From Ancylostoma caninum (taxonomy: Eukaryota; Nematoda; Chromadorea; Rhabditida; Ancylostomatidae), in NCBI GenBank assembly GCA_037903475.1, contig JBAJFG010000019.1:930001-994000 (forward strand): a stretch of DNA of 64,000 nt. The letters are read 5' to 3'. A program made the position numbers and the translations under genes. This document shows positions 10,754 through 22,461 of this stretch, one piece after another. How positions within the stretch are numbered: position 1 is the first letter of the stretch; every line of letters starts with the position of its first letter. Below the pieces are notes generated by a model that saw nothing but the letters and a program-made list of their open reading frames with translations, was not told the DNA's origin and did not search any database.

Positions 10754-10795
10754 TCCGAAACTGTCAAACAGCTTTTGCTGCGTGACAGTTTCGGA
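10754..10795. repeat. hairpin with 13-bp perfect stem and inner stem
   Basis: TCCGAAACTGTCA pairs perfectly with TGACAGTTTCGGA, and inner CAGC/GCTG extends the pairing around a T-rich loop. The total of ~42 nt is short for a miRNA precursor. Confidence 0.7.
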
Positions 10796-12002
10796 GTTCG
10801 TATCGTTTCAAAAGCAAGCTAAGATTGCTGTACATCATTCGAGTGGGCAAAACCTCCTCTACTCAGGAACTTTAGGAACCGTGTTCTTGTTTTGCATCAG
10901 TTTTACCATGGCCGGCAAATGCACCAGTTTTGCAAGGGATTTTCCCTAACAATTCTGCGGGTTGGAATAGGTTCTGCATTTTCAAAGGCTGGGCTGACCA
11001 AATAACATGTTGCAACATGTGGGAACCTGGGTAGATTCCATGCAAAACAATAACCAATACAACACCGTGCTCATTGCCATATTGGTATTCTCGTGATGAT
11101 TCTGATTCAATTCAGATTCAGATTCTGTTTCCTTTTCGGCCATATCACCGCATCTTCACCTATCACTAGCGCAAGCTGATGCAAATGCGTGAGCGAAGCG
11201 CTGCTACTCGATAACAGCTCAGTTTTTTTCAACCAGTGGATGGGACTATTCCCGGCCGGAAAGAGTAACTTTCAGTAGTTAATGAAACCACTCTGCTACG
11301 CTGCTGCCTTTGCATCAGCACACGCTAGTGATACGTGGTGATATAGTGATATGCCCACAAAGGAAAATCACTGAATCGGGATAACTATGACTATAGCCTA
11401 CGGGCAGTCATATTATATCATTTTCAACCGCTTTCCGGTCGACGCTTGTTGCGGCGCCTTATTAAAAGCAATTCATACTAGGTGCGCGCTTGCGCTTGCA
11501 CGATGAAGGCAGGTCCAGTCTCATCCCTGACGCAACCTAAACGCACGCATTTGCTGCGACGCGGCCATCGGCGGCGTCCACGGTGTTATTGGCGGGATGC
11601 ATATTCTTTATTGAAAATCCTCCTCAAATGAATGCATGCGTATCCCTCGGGTCCAAAGCACACATTCTAGCATTAATTGCCACAAAGCGCGGCGGGGCTT
11701 GAATGGAGCATGCGGCGAGAGCATTCCCCAAGTGAGGGTCAAGTAGATCTCAACACATTCATCATCACTAAGACGTAGAAGTTTCGTTACTGTAGCACGG
11801 TATATTATATAATAAATATTAGGTTGTTGCGAAAATAATTGCCGTTTCACGGTATGCTTGAAAAAAAAAACTTTTTTCTTGTCCAATTCAACAACTTCAA
11901 GCCAACTTGTACTAGCTCTTGGTAGGATTTGTTCTGCTCTTTCAGATGCTTCTTCAATAAACTGGCTAGCTCTTCCTTGGACTTTTTTATAGGGTCACGA
12001 AA

Positions 12003-13195
12003 AATGGTGAGCCGACGCGATTTTCGAGTGATCATGTTGTACGGGTTCAAACTCAGCCATTCTGCAGCGGAAGCAGCCCGTAATATAGCGTTTGCTTCTG
12101 GCCCGGATTCTCCTTCCGAAAGGACAGTGAGGTGCTGGTTCGCAAAATTCTCTTCTGGCGATTTTGATCTCGAAGGTAAACCCGGTCGTAGTCGAAGGAT
12201 GTCACTGGACGATCAAGCACTGAGAGCAGCGGTGGAAACGAAACCCGATACTACTACTCGTACGTTGGCGGCAAGCCTGGGGGTCCACTATGCTATAGTT
12301 TCAGAAAATTTGGCCTCGCATGGTGAGAAAAATGCAGAAGTGGACACCCCATGATCTGACCGATGACCAGCAATCCACCCGCTACTAAATCTTTTCTAAA
12401 CTCCTCGTTCGCCAGAAAAACGAGCAATTTCTTGACCGTTTAAAGGCAGCAGGAGCTGGAATGCTCGACTCCGAGCTGAGCTGTGGGTGATGAAGTACAG
12501 ACTCAGCACATAATAAATGTGAAACGAACACAGACAATGATGGCTTACCTGCAGAGAAAGTGGAACATTCGTCGCGAACACGCCTGGCCGTGTTCGCGCG
12601 CGGACGAGTTTTCCCCGGCGCAAAAGCCATGGCGGTGCGTGGTTTGGCGCAAACGGAAAACGAAATACATTCAATTCACAGGGTTTCATGGCGGGACTCG
12701 GCCAAAACCACGCGCCGCAATGGCTTTCGCGCCGGGGAAAACTCGTCCGCGCACGAACACGGCGAGGCGTGTTCGCGACGAATGTCCCATTTTCTCTGCA
12801 GGTAAACCATTATTGTCTGTGTTCTCTTCACATTTATGATGTGCTGAGTCTGTACTTCACCACCCGCAGCTCAGCTCATAGTCGAGAATTTCAGCTCCTG
12901 CTGCCTTTAATAACTGTAGATGAAAAATGGCTCCTGTTTGATAATAAGAAACGTGGTTATGTATGGATAGACAGGTTCTCTACCCCTCCAAGCTTCGCTA
13001 AACCAGATCTTCACCCTAGAAAGGTTATGTTGATTGTTTGGTGGTGATGTAAGGGTGTTACTCATTATAGCCTTCTGCAACCTGGTCAGGCTGTTACATC
13101 AGAGTCTTACCGTGACTTAGACCTGATGTATGAAAAGTTGCCACAAATGTGGCCGGCAGTGGTAAACAGAGATGGGCCTCTCCTGCTCATTTTGA
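12003..13195 (+). pseudogene. mariner transposase, frameshifted, interrupted and 3'-deleted
   Basis: Cut-and-paste DNA transposase relic. It begins MVSRRDFRVIMLYGF and shows the mariner N-terminal helix-turn-helix region (SERTVRCWFAKFSSGDF, then TTRTLAASLGVHY). A frameshift near 12,330 moves the signature WTPHDL into another frame. At 12,440 the reading frame is split by a palindromic element. It resumes at 12,911 with ITVDEKW, which holds the first catalytic Asp, then PDLHPRKVMLIVWW and HYSLLQPGQ. The sequence breaks off soon after NRDGPLLL, before the second Asp (HDNARPH region) and the YSPDLAP box. It cannot be active. Confidence 0.85.
12444..12906. mobile_element. Palindromic TTAA-flanked element, family B, copy 1 (463 bp)
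   Basis: The terminus AGGCAGCAGGAGCTGGAATG is mirrored by the right end TTTCAGCTCCTGCTGCCT. TTAA is duplicated on both sides (12440-12443 and 12907-12910), the target preference of the piggyBac superfamily. The two ~205-bp arms pair almost along their whole length, around a ~50-bp centre. It sits inside a mariner transposase frame, and the host frame reads in phase across one TTAA, which independently confirms both boundaries. Copy 2 (42164-42626) has the same length in the opposite orientation. Confidence 0.9.
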
Positions 13196-13276
13196 TAAAT
13201 AAAGTTGAATTTGAACACAGTTACAGCATTTTGAACTGGGCTGTCTATTTCGGCAATTAATTTCGCAGCAACCTGA

Positions 13277-14090
13277 TAGTAGGTTGTCGGGAAATGACTG
13301 AGACACTTTACCAAAAATTCTTCCTTGTATCCCTTCTAGGTGACCTGACTCCATGGTATGTGAATATGTGATACCCTGCCCTCTGAGCATATTCGCCATG
13401 ACTATGTAAGGACGTGGGGCTGTGCCATTTGTTATCTAGGAGCGAAAATGGACGAACATCCGTGTGATTTTCTTTCACAAGCTCCTGGGGAACGCCAATG
13501 CGAGCAAGAGGGACAACAACATCATCGTAACATCCGGGCCGGAGGTCGTCAGAAGTGCAACCGTGAGCCGCCGTTCGTAACGTTTCGTTTCAAGCGATAT
13601 GTCCCCTCGAAGCCATTTCCCTATTTTGAGATCACCTAAGCTAAAGTGCAGGATGTGTTCTACCAGAGTTGCCGGTAAGCAATATGATGGGCAACATCAA
13701 CATTTACAATAGTCAAATCAGAGCGATGACCATGCTCTTGGGCAAACGAAGACATCAACGTATTTGAGGGTGCGTTTTGCTGTACATACCCACCCCCCAA
13801 GCGGCTTTGTTAACTCATCGGCACTCGGAGAGCAAACACTGACCACGATTCCATACATACCACACTTGCCCAATATCGCGCTCTCTAAATAACAGCTTGC
13901 CTGGGCGCTGAAGTCCTCCCTGGTCGAGCAGCACTTCGCCAACCTCGACGATTTTTGGTCAGTGACTGATGACTTCTTCGACCTGTATTAACATGATTAC
14001 TGACCCCGCAGTGCTGGAACGGTCCCCGATAGCTGGTCCCAGGTGAGATGTGTACATGGTCATCACAGCATGTCCTAAAGCTTTCTAATA
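13277..14090. other. anonymous spacer
   Basis: No supportable exon or repeat. Confidence 0.45.
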
Positions 14091-14970
14091 TTAGGGTGGT
14101 AAGAAAGTCTTGAGCCGATTTTTACAAAAGTTCCAGAACTTTTGATTATTGATCGGTATCCATGACCTACCACGTGCTTTTTGTAGACAAACTTGGGGCT
14201 TCTCCATAATAGGCATATATAGCCAAATTGCCTTCCTCAACTTCAATTACGACGTTTCCACGAGAGGTCCCCCTAGCCAAAATCAGCTTTTCCCGCTCTG
14301 TCCACATCGAAAGGAGTTTCTAGAGTACCTAATTACTGGAGATGAGAGTGGGGTCCTCTACGATTTTAAAACGCACCGTGCCATGTGGTTCCGTCAAGGA
14401 GAAGATCGGCCAAATCGCACCCCCACCCAAACATCTGTCTCCTTTGCTACTTCTGGAATTCGCTAGAAATATTGTATTATGAGCGGCTCCCGCAAACACA
14501 CACAGTCACCGGTAACACATACGATAATCAGCTCCAGAGAGCCGCGGATGCCGTTTGAGAAAAACGGTAGAAACGAGTTTCTTGTATACCTACGTCATGA
14601 TGAGGGTAGGCCCCAAATAGCTAAAGAGACCGGTGAAAAATTGGCGGAGCTGGGCTGGGTTACGGTTTCTCACTCACCCTATTCTCCTGACGTTGCCCCT
14701 TCCGACTACCACTTATTTTGCTCTTTCAAGGCATTTCAAGTCAAGAAAAAATCCGCCAAAGTTGACCATGTTGGAAGGGAGGTCAGCGATTTCTTTGGCT
14801 CCCAGTCTTCCCATTCCTGGGAAAAGGGGACCGCTGATCTGCCAATTAGGTGGGACACTGCAGTGACTAACTATGGCTATTATATTGTTGAGCAAATTCC
14901 ACTGTGTGCTGAGTAATAAAATAAAGCACAAAAAAGTCTAAAACGGCTCAAGAATTTCTTACCACCCTAA
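14091..14970 (+). mobile_element. mariner element, internally deleted, intact termini
   Basis: Termini TTAGGGTGGTAAGAAAGTCT and its inverse (AAGAATTTCTTACCACCCTAA) match over about 27 bp with one or two differences and are flanked by TA (14089-14090 and 14971-14972). This is a different family from the element at 11819. It is 880 bp long with the N-terminal half of the transposase missing. Confidence 0.9.
14280..14916 (+). pseudogene. mariner transposase, catalytic part only, frameshifted
   Basis: First catalytic Asp in LITGDESGVLYDFK (the usual Trp after GDES is Gly). The segment with the second Asp reads HDEGRPQIAKETGEKL. The third lies in PYSPDVAPSDYHLF, the classic DD34D layout of mariners. 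The C-terminal WDTAVTNYGYYIVEQ completes it. Frameshifts separate the GDES segment from the rest, and the DNA-binding N-terminus is absent, so it is inactive although its termini look mobilisable in trans. Confidence 0.8.
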
Positions 14971-15283
14971 TAGAAGAGAAAAAGGTTGAAGACTGCAAAA
15001 AATTGAGTGTCTTAATCATTTCCCTACAACCTAATATAGTAATGTACAGCGGTGACTATCTGGGCAGCAAATCTATGTGTGGGCCTTAAAAGGTTTTACT
15101 ATATGACACATAACTTCTGACTTTATACTTTTCTTGTTCAGCTCATGCAGGGCACCGTGGATGTTACACTTTTGACTGCGCGGGCGCAAAAAATGAAAAA
15201 CCGCGGCTGATTCAAGCACCCATGAACATAGGAAAACTGTTCAACACGTAGGATTTCATTTGAGATTTTCCCTCGTTCTTCAG

Positions 15284-15470
15284 CAGCAGGATTAAATCAG
15301 GCTTCATTTTGGCTATGGTGAATCCTCATGATCAAGCCGCGTTCATGAGAGCTTTCCGGAAAACATTCAAGCTTACAATGTGGGTACTGTTCTTACTAAC
15401 TTCACTAGTGATAACATTGCAGCACAAGGATTTCTTTATTCATTTTTTAGTGACAGCACTTGCCGAAAAC
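15284..15470 (+). other. possible exon of an unidentified gene
   Basis: After an acceptor-like TTCTTCAG an open frame reads SRIKSGFILAMVNPHDQ and then a hydrophobic stretch (LTMWVLFLLTSLVITL). It could be a membrane-segment exon, but no clear donor or homology is visible. It precedes the better-supported exon at 15694 in the same orientation. Confidence 0.2.
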
Positions 15471-15693
15471 GTGTGATGTTCGGCATTTTTTTGCTGATGT
15501 TCTGTTTAAAGTACAACGAATTAGTAAACCAGTGTGCTGAAATAGCTGTAGAATGTGAGTAAACTGCAGCTACATGATGTTTATGATAACTATTCATTAT
15601 TACATTATTGTGATTGTTGTATTCATAAACAGTTTCTCAAAACCGTGTTATTCCCGTTCGCATCTGAACGAATTAAAATGTAATTTTTCGCAG

Positions 15694-15825
15694 GGTCTTT
15701 TTCATAGGAGCAAAACCTCGTATGTACCTACTACGGACAAGCCCGCATATTCGGCGTTCACTGATGACATTAAGGACGCCGAATGCTTCCACACTGATTC
15801 TGCAGTGAACCAACTTCTACGGAAG
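15694..15825 (+). CDS. putative exon of an unidentified gene (44 codons)
   Basis: Bounded by a strong acceptor (TAATTTTTCGCAG) and a donor (AAG/GTTTG), this frame reads through 44 codons, for example SYVPTTDKPAYSAFTDDIKD and HTDSAVNQLLRK. Its 3' part (from TCG at 15718) is duplicated at 20192-20298. Only two amino acids differ there (P to L, N to S), plus a silent change. That hints at coding constraint but is too short to prove it. I do not recognise the protein. Confidence 0.35.
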
Positions 15826-16259
15826 GTTTGACGCAGTTATATATGCTTTTCTTCTACTGATTTCAAGTCACAATAGTGCTGTAGCAACTAATCCGCTGCT
15901 CATCCAGGCAGGTTTTTTTAAATATCAACGAACATTGCAGTCACAGTCACCCCACGTAGTCGCTTTCAATGTGGTCTTGCGGTCTTCGATGTCGTATGAA
16001 TGTCCACACTTCTTCAGCTTTCTTCCACAAACTTCTTCAGCTACTCGAAGTTACGTGAAGAAGCCTGACTGGGACGTATGTGGCGTCAACTCACACATGT
16101 ACTTTTGCTGAGAATGTATGTTGCTAGTCGTGTTTTTGCACCGACAAACTGATGGTTCCAACTATGGCATTTTTGTGCTCGTGCTGCTGAGCGTCTTCTT
16201 CGAGGTCTTCCCACAAAAAGCGAGGAACCAACTATGTGTTACAAGCTGTACCTTTACTT
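15718..16259. repeat. ~540-bp direct repeat, left copy, flanking the CR1 element
   Basis: Starts TCGTATGTACCTACTACGGA and ends GCTGTACCTTTACTT, directly against the CTTT tail of the retrotransposon. The right copy is 20192-20724. The copies differ by scattered substitutions and a few small indels, for example extra sequence around 16000-16030 in this copy. Confidence 0.9.
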
Positions 16260-16342
16260 CTTTCTTTCTTTCTTTATTGGGCATGTGGAACACATGCATG
16301 AATCAAATAAAACTTTTAAAACAGAACGCATAAAAAAAGCAG

Positions 16343-19000
16343 TCACACAAAATGCGTAACACGCTTTCGAAATAGGTTAAGCTTGACAGAGAAAACATCA
16401 GAACCTAAAACAATATTGAAGTTAGAGCAGATTCTATTGGTGAAAAACTTCGATCTGACTTGAGATCTGGCTGTATTTGTGGAGATTTTAAATGGAGCTC
16501 CTCTTGTTTTGGACTCATTTACATGGGAAAAAGCGGATGGTGGAAGGTTGATAAGCCCCTTGAATAGCTTGTACGACATGATCAAGTCATTTCTTTTCCT
16601 TCTCCACTCAAGTGTTTCCTGACCAAAGATTTTATTGCGCTCAATACCAGTGGGGATTTCTGAATAGGACATGCGATGGGACCTCAGCATAAGTTTTCTT
16701 GTGAAGCTATTCTGAACCCCTTCAAGAGTGCAAATGTCCTTTTTCTTATATGGTGAGAAAATTGTAGTACCAGTTTCTAGTAACGGTCGGACATACGTTT
16801 TGTATGCTCTTAACAAAACGTTTGCGTCACGCGATCGTAGTGCCTTGGAAAGGTTGAATGTTCGGCAATGACCTTTAGAAGTTAGAAGTTTACAGTGATG
16901 AGAAAAACTGAGGTTCTGGTCGTAAACAAAACCAAGATCCCGCACCTCAGACACAACCTTCAACTTTACCCAGTTTGAAAGGTATTCCGGGTTTCATGGC
17001 TCTCTTCCAATACACAGAACCTGAGTTTTGTGAGATGATAAAGGCAAGCCATTTCTACATGACCACTCGTACACCATATTGATAGCCACTTGAAGACTGT
17101 TATCCTGCACTTCTCCTCCAACAGCTCGATAAATTTTGATGTCATCAGCGAACATGTTACAGGTCACACCCAATGAGGAGAACATAGAAGGGAAATCAGC
17201 GGTGAATATGTTAAACAATAGCGGCGAAAGCACTCCCCTTTGTGGCACTCCACTTGAAATTTTGCGAATACTGGAAAAGAAGTCTCCAACCATGACTTGA
17301 AACGTTCTATTTCTAATGAAATCTGCAAACCAATTCCTAGCCAGAGGATGAATACCAATGACCTCCAATTTACGGATCAGAATGTTGTGAGGAACGTTAT
17401 CGAATGTTTTATGGAAATCGAAATAAATAACATCTGAGCTTCCACCAGCATCGTAGACTGCAGTCCAATCATTGAGAGATTTAAGCAATGACGTTTCCGT
17501 CGATCTACCCTTTGAAAAACCATGTTGACAATTTGGTATGATACTATGCTTGTCTAAATGAGTAAGTAGATACTTTTTCAGAATCTTCTCAAAAACATGC
17601 GCAAAAATAGAAGTTAGACTTATGGGTCTATAGTTCTCAGGGTCGCAAGAAGGCTTTTTTTTTAGCAGGGGAAGAACAAGCGAATGTTTCCACCTTATAG
17701 GTGCTTCAGATCTCATTATGCTAAGATTGAAGAGAAATTCTAGTGGACCAGCTATTTCATATATGCAGTTTTTTAAAACTATAAACGGAATATCATCCGG
17801 ATTTATGGTTGCAGAAGAACTCCACGAACTGAGAATCTCCACATATCTCGCTTGTAACACCATGGACCTACATTGTCACTGGGAATTTCCGTGGAATGCA
17901 ATAAGAAAGAATCACTCAATTGGGAGTGAGAATATGTGCCCTCGAAATAGTTAGCTAGCATCTCAGCCTTATCAGGATCGAGGATGGCTCTGTTAGATTG
18001 ATTATCGGTGAGGGTTCCAATGCGAGGTTTATCCGAAAGTCTAGCATTGAGTAATTTGTATAGAGCTTTGACCCCACCTTTATCTAAGAGTGTTTTCTCC
18101 ATATAGGCATTATATCTATCTAGTTTCTTGAAAAACTTTTTGCTGAATTGATGGTAATTAGACCAATCCGATGCAGAACCTTGGTGAACAGCCAAATTCC
18201 AAAGGTGGTCTCTGAAATCGGCCATGGAATGAAGATAAGTAGGCAGCCTTTGTTGAACCGTTGACTTTACTTTAAATGGGACAAACTTGGCCATGGAATG
18301 AAGACAAGTAGGGAGCTTTTGTTGAACCGTTGATTTTGCTGCTTGCAATAGGTGGACCATTCTTTACTGAGGTTATCAGCGAAATATTGTTACAAAGCAG
18401 AAGGTCAAGGCAAGAAGAACCTCTAGTTGGGAATGATACAAGTTGAGTAAGCCCATGGTTATCGAAATCGCCTATGAACTTCAATGATATGGTGTCCTTG
18501 CATCGATCTGGCTCACTCCACTCTATCAGGGGTAAATTGAAGTCGCCTGCCAAGACGCAGATATTTTGGCAGGAGCATAAATCGCTTATAGCCTTAATAA
18601 GCTGGTGCGAATTTTGTGCAGAGCAGCTTGGAGCCCTGTAGACTCCTATGATTCTGATTTCAAGATGGTTCAGCAGAACATCACAAGCAAGGATTTCATA
18701 GGCTTCATTAACAGATTCATCGAAAACGATTTTGGAAGAATGAGGATGTTTAACTAAGAATGCAACACCACCACCTTTTTTAGATGAGCGATCCGCACGA
18801 AAACACTCATAGTGAGTCCCAATAGTTCCCAACAGAGAAGCTGAATTATGTTTCTGATTCAGCCAGGTTTTGGACAAAATTATCAGATCGTAGTTTTCCT
18901 TACAAACCAGCAAATTGAGAGAGTCAGAATTCTTCACTAATGAACGAATATTGCTCAAAAGACAAGGAATCGGAGGTTCAGATGACCGAGGAAAAATCAA
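16343..19000 (-). pseudogene. CR1 ORF2: endonuclease plus reverse transcriptase, broken
   Basis: Order on the minus strand: APE-type endonuclease (about 19000-18270) with NIRSLVKN, GGGVAFLVK, GVYRAP, AGDFNLPLIEWS and GLTQLVSFPTRG. Reverse transcriptase (17863-16994) has NYRPISLTSIFAHVFEK, QHGFSKGRSTETSLL, the FADDIKIYR catalytic box and SPLLFNIFTADF. A CR1-type C-terminal domain (16963-16343) has LLRAYKTYVRPLLETG. The usual endonuclease glutamate of SETWL is Lys here (LSKTWLN), and GVPQGG is GVPQRG. Frameshifts separate the three pieces. Between endonuclease and RT, a 69-bp in-frame duplication repeats VQQ(K/R)LPT(C/Y)LHSMA. Confidence 0.85.
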
Positions 19001-19419
19001 TCGTTTTCCGAACCATGGTTAGGGATAGTGCGGTTGTCAACAGGAGCGGAGCGATCTATAGGAGAAGGGTTTGAAGAAATACTAGAGGAAAATGCTTGGT
19101 TTGTCTTGCGATTGGCAAGGCGTGCCTCCCGCTGGCGCTCCCTCTCTTCCCTAGTTAAGGAAGAGCGTAAAAAGATGCCCTTGTGCGAAAAGGAGCGCAA
19201 ACGGGGGGGCCGGTCTTACTGCCTGCTGCTGAAATCTAGAGCTAGGCAAAATAACTTTGACAATACGATCACGATCAGCACTAATCTTTCCCATGCGATA
19301 CACACCACAAGGAACACATTCAATTTAAAGATGCTTCAGGATAGAATTAACACATTGCAAATCATGGTAAGCTCTTTCAACAGAAGAATAGGAACTGGAC
19401 TCTGGTATGCCAGAGATCA

Positions 19420-19809
19420 CTACAGATCTCTGCCTCTCGAACTCATGCTGAAGGAAAAACGGTTCAACGGAATTCTGAGAAGGTTGAGAAGAGGGCGGAG
19501 GAGCAAGAGAATTGAGCTGAGAGTCTGTTGAATGATTTTTTTGAGATCAGAGTCTTCGTGTTTGAGCAGAGTATTTTCTTCTGATACCTTCTCACACCAT
19601 TTCTTGATCGTCGCCATCTGCTCTCTCGTTTCCGTGAGGGCTTCCAAAATCACTCTCACATAGGCCGGGATGTCTTGCTGCGCTGACTGTCCCAAAAGTT
19701 GAGCTAGCATATCTGGTTTCTCCGGTGAACCCGAATCCACATGGCGTCGCTTGCTGCGGTTAAAGGCTGGAACAGACGAAGAGCGCAGCGGCGTGTTCAT
19801 AGTGACCAA
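19420..19809 (-). pseudogene. CR1 ORF1-like protein
   Basis: 129 codons upstream of ORF2 in the same element. A Ser/Arg-rich N-terminus with a basic RSKRRH patch is followed by a helix (LTETREQMATIKKWCEKVSE) with coiled-coil character. ORF1 proteins of CR1-like elements are RNA-binding chaperones with such coiled coils. No zinc knuckle or esterase motif is visible, and the frame is shorter than typical ORF1s. A further fragment in another frame (19200-18997) probably belongs to the ORF1/ORF2 junction. Confidence 0.5.
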
Positions 19810-20191
19810 CGATCAATAGCGAAGTGATCGCCACCGGCGACAAAAACTACTCAGGAAGCCAAAGATAACCAGAAAAAATCTCGAAAAAAATACACCTGTG
19901 ATGGTGGCAAGAAATGGGATCAGAACCGATGTATCGACCCCTGCCACAAGGAGTCTCGAGTACAGTAAGAAGTCCGCCCGCAGGTAGAATCAGACAGTTA
20001 GACTGGAGGTAGAATCAGAGCCCGACTGACGGAGTTGAATTCGCAGAAGGACGAATATCGCACAGAAAAACTGGATGATCCAGGAATACTAAGTAGTCAG
20101 ACGAAGGATTACCCCGAAGACGTAGCGCGTTCAATCAATATAAGAGGGGTAAAGGTAGCGACCGCTCAGGGCACGATGCGGCAGGCGAAAA

Positions 20192-20724
20192 TCGTATGTA
20201 CCTACTACGGACAAGCTCGCATATTCGGCGTTCACTGATGACATTAAGGATGCCGAATGCTTCCACACTGATTCTGCAGTGAGCCAACTTCTACGGAAGG
20301 TTTGACGTGGTAACGGAGTTATATATGCTTTTCTTCTACTGATTTCAAGTCACAATAGTGCTGTAGCAATTAATCCGCTGCTCATCCAGGCAGGTTTTTT
20401 TAATATCAACGAACATTGCAGTCACAGTCACCCCACGTAGTCGCTTTCAATGTGGTCTTGCGGTCTTCGATGCCGTGTGAATGTCCCGTAGACAAACTTC
20501 TTCAGCTACTCGCAGTTACGTGAAGAAGCCTGACTGGGACGTATGTGGCGTCAACTCACACATGTACTTTTGCTGGGAATGTATGTTGCTAGTCGCGTTC
20601 TTGTACCGACAAACTGATGGTTCCAACTATGGCATTTTTGTGCTCGTGCTGCTGAGCGTCTTCTTCGAGGTCTTCCCACAAAAAGCGAGGAACCAACTAT
20701 GTGTTACAAGCTGTACCTTTACTT
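20192..20724. repeat. ~540-bp direct repeat, right copy
   Basis: Begins TCGTATGTACCTACTACGGA right after the retrotransposon 5' UTR and ends at CTGTACCTTTACTT. Matches 15718-16259 with substitutions and small indels, for example GTGGTAACGG inserted near 20305. It contains the partial duplicate of the putative exon at 15694-15825. Confidence 0.9.
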
Positions 20725-22461
20725 GAGCTTTGTTTGGGCATTTAGCAAGTGGTCCGCGAGGAAAACTGGAAGAGGCATTAAGTTTGCCAGGGTATTCTGA
20801 ATAGTCATAATTGATAATATGACCATTCCCTCTGTTGCTTCTCCAGTATGATAGAACTTCATATTGATGTCGATCATGCCTTGGTTATCTCGTACTGAAT
20901 TTGTAGATACTTAATGTGGTGGTTTTTCATAGTCATCTCTCTTTTGAGCTAACAGCTTCCCCATGCTTCATCTGCATGAGCATTTTTCGCGAAATGTTAT
21001 GGTTTTTATTACTTCGTTTCTATTCTTGTCACATCATGTTTCTACTCTGTGTGCATTTTTAAAGATAGTACGTTTCGCTGCCATTTATAGAGAGTATTAC
21101 AGAGTTCAGTAAATTTGACAGTTGCATCACTGCTTGCACATTTATAAACCTACTTCCCCTTGCATTTTCTTGATAATGCCGTTGTAGCCACCGCTATCCT
21201 AAATGTTATATTGTTGCTATCATTGTGTATATTGGGCCGGGTATCTCTCTCAGAAGTGATTGCAGGTGCTTCCTGTATTCGCAAGAAACTCAGCACCGTT
21301 TGCGTTTACTGTATATGTACAAGAGGTGGAACTGCGAAGTAAATGAAACCGAGGGCTCATTGATGTCAGGTTAGCGATGAATGATCACCAAGCACAATTT
21401 TCCGTTTGCTGAAATGCATATGCTTTCCGTTTTACGACCATTATCGGGAATTCGTTATACTCCCTAGATGTTCCGGAATTCCGCCCAGAAAAAGGAAAAT
21501 TACAGAAGATTCAAGTAGAAGAGGAGGGCTTTTGATCTATTCACATAGCTGCGGAATTGGAACAAATTGTCCTCTTGAGAGGTGGTGGTTAACTGTCATT
21601 CTGCCCTCGCGACGTCTTCTGATTGTTTTTCACCAATAAAATAGTCATCAGTGGTTGTAATAAGAAATCGCTCAGAATTTTGTAGAATCATCAACTTTCT
21701 TGAAAAGTTCTGCGACCCTTGGAACATATTTTTCTCGAATTTAAGGGGGCGCTCACGCTGAAAAAAAAAAGTTTCCTCGCTTCTGTGTCTATTTTAAAGG
21801 TGCCATCAATTGATGCGTTACTGCAAAAGGATTCATTCCGAGTCATGCAGTTATACGAGTAATAAAACTATAGAACTCGTACACATTCATTGGCAATATA
21901 CAACATAGTATTGCAAACTTTGTTCTTTTGAATGGCCTTTCCTTTACTGTGGGCACAGGAGGAGCCTCCGGAGTAGAATTTCATGCAAAAATCGACGACG
22001 TTTTTTTTTTCGTGAGTGCTGTTTTTAACATTCTCGTTTAATTCTAACTTCACTCAATTATCTTGAGAGTATTGATTATCTGCGCGGTGTCCTTTTTTAT
22101 TCTCCTCCACCAGAACTCTGAGAGGTACGTAGGTAATAGCTAGACGTCCAATTTTTGAAAAGCCTAAGCTAGACCCCGACGAACTTGAATACAAACTTCT
22201 TGGCATTGAACTTATCGGGCAAGTTCCTGAACCTTCTGTCCATTTTGCAGCTTACGCAGGATGCATGACTTTACCATATAAAAGGTAAACATTCTGTAGT
22301 TTTGGATGCAGACCTAATTTTCGACCTTCAGTGAAGGAGCTATCTGCGCTGACGTGCTCAGATGATGTGTCAGAGCAGACCCTTATTTCCTCTTGAAAAC
22401 GTTTCTTAGAATATTCATCTTTTTGCAGTGAGAGGAACAGAGATTCGTCGAAGCTTGTATA
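20725..22461. other. anonymous spacer
   Basis: AT-rich. Short ORFs show no plausible domain or splice structure. Confidence 0.45.

Larger units (their letters stand above)
10101..11818. other. anonymous spacer with a small tandem repeat and a hairpin
   Basis: Holds a 29-bp unit repeated twice (10364-10421) and a hairpin at 10754-10795. No supportable exon. Confidence 0.5.
11819..13276 (+). mobile_element. mariner element with nested TTAA palindrome; 3' coding part deleted
   Basis: Left terminus TTAGGTTGTTGCGAAAATAA is preceded by TA. The right terminus GGCAATTAATTTCGCAGCAA followed by CCTGA is its imperfect inverse, followed by TA (13277-13278). Without the nested 463-bp element plus one TTAA the mariner would be about 990 bp, against roughly 1.2-1.3 kb for intact members, because the end of the transposase gene is missing. 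The left terminus resembles one end of the small element at 38722-38946. Confidence 0.8.
16260..20191 (-). mobile_element. CR1-type non-LTR retrotransposon, near full length, ~540-bp target duplication
   Basis: A 3.9-kb element on the minus strand. The 3' end is an AATAAAGAAAGAAAGAAAGA tail at 16260-16280. Going upstream it contains the polymerase, endonuclease, an ORF1-like protein and a ~380-bp 5' UTR up to 20191. Its outer edges coincide exactly with the ends of two ~540-bp direct repeats, as a target-site duplication would, but tens of times longer than usual. Frameshifts between the ORF pieces and lost catalytic residues show it is inactive. Confidence 0.85.

Noticed and set aside
10754..10795. 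hairpin considered as a microRNA precursor
   Set aside because: Too short (about 42 nt) for a typical ~22-nt duplex plus loop, and no supporting context.
12396..13047. ORFs of 80-119 codons on both strands
   Set aside because: They fall in the palindromic family B element; equivalent ORFs appear at 42119-42767, so the frames follow from composition and inverted symmetry.
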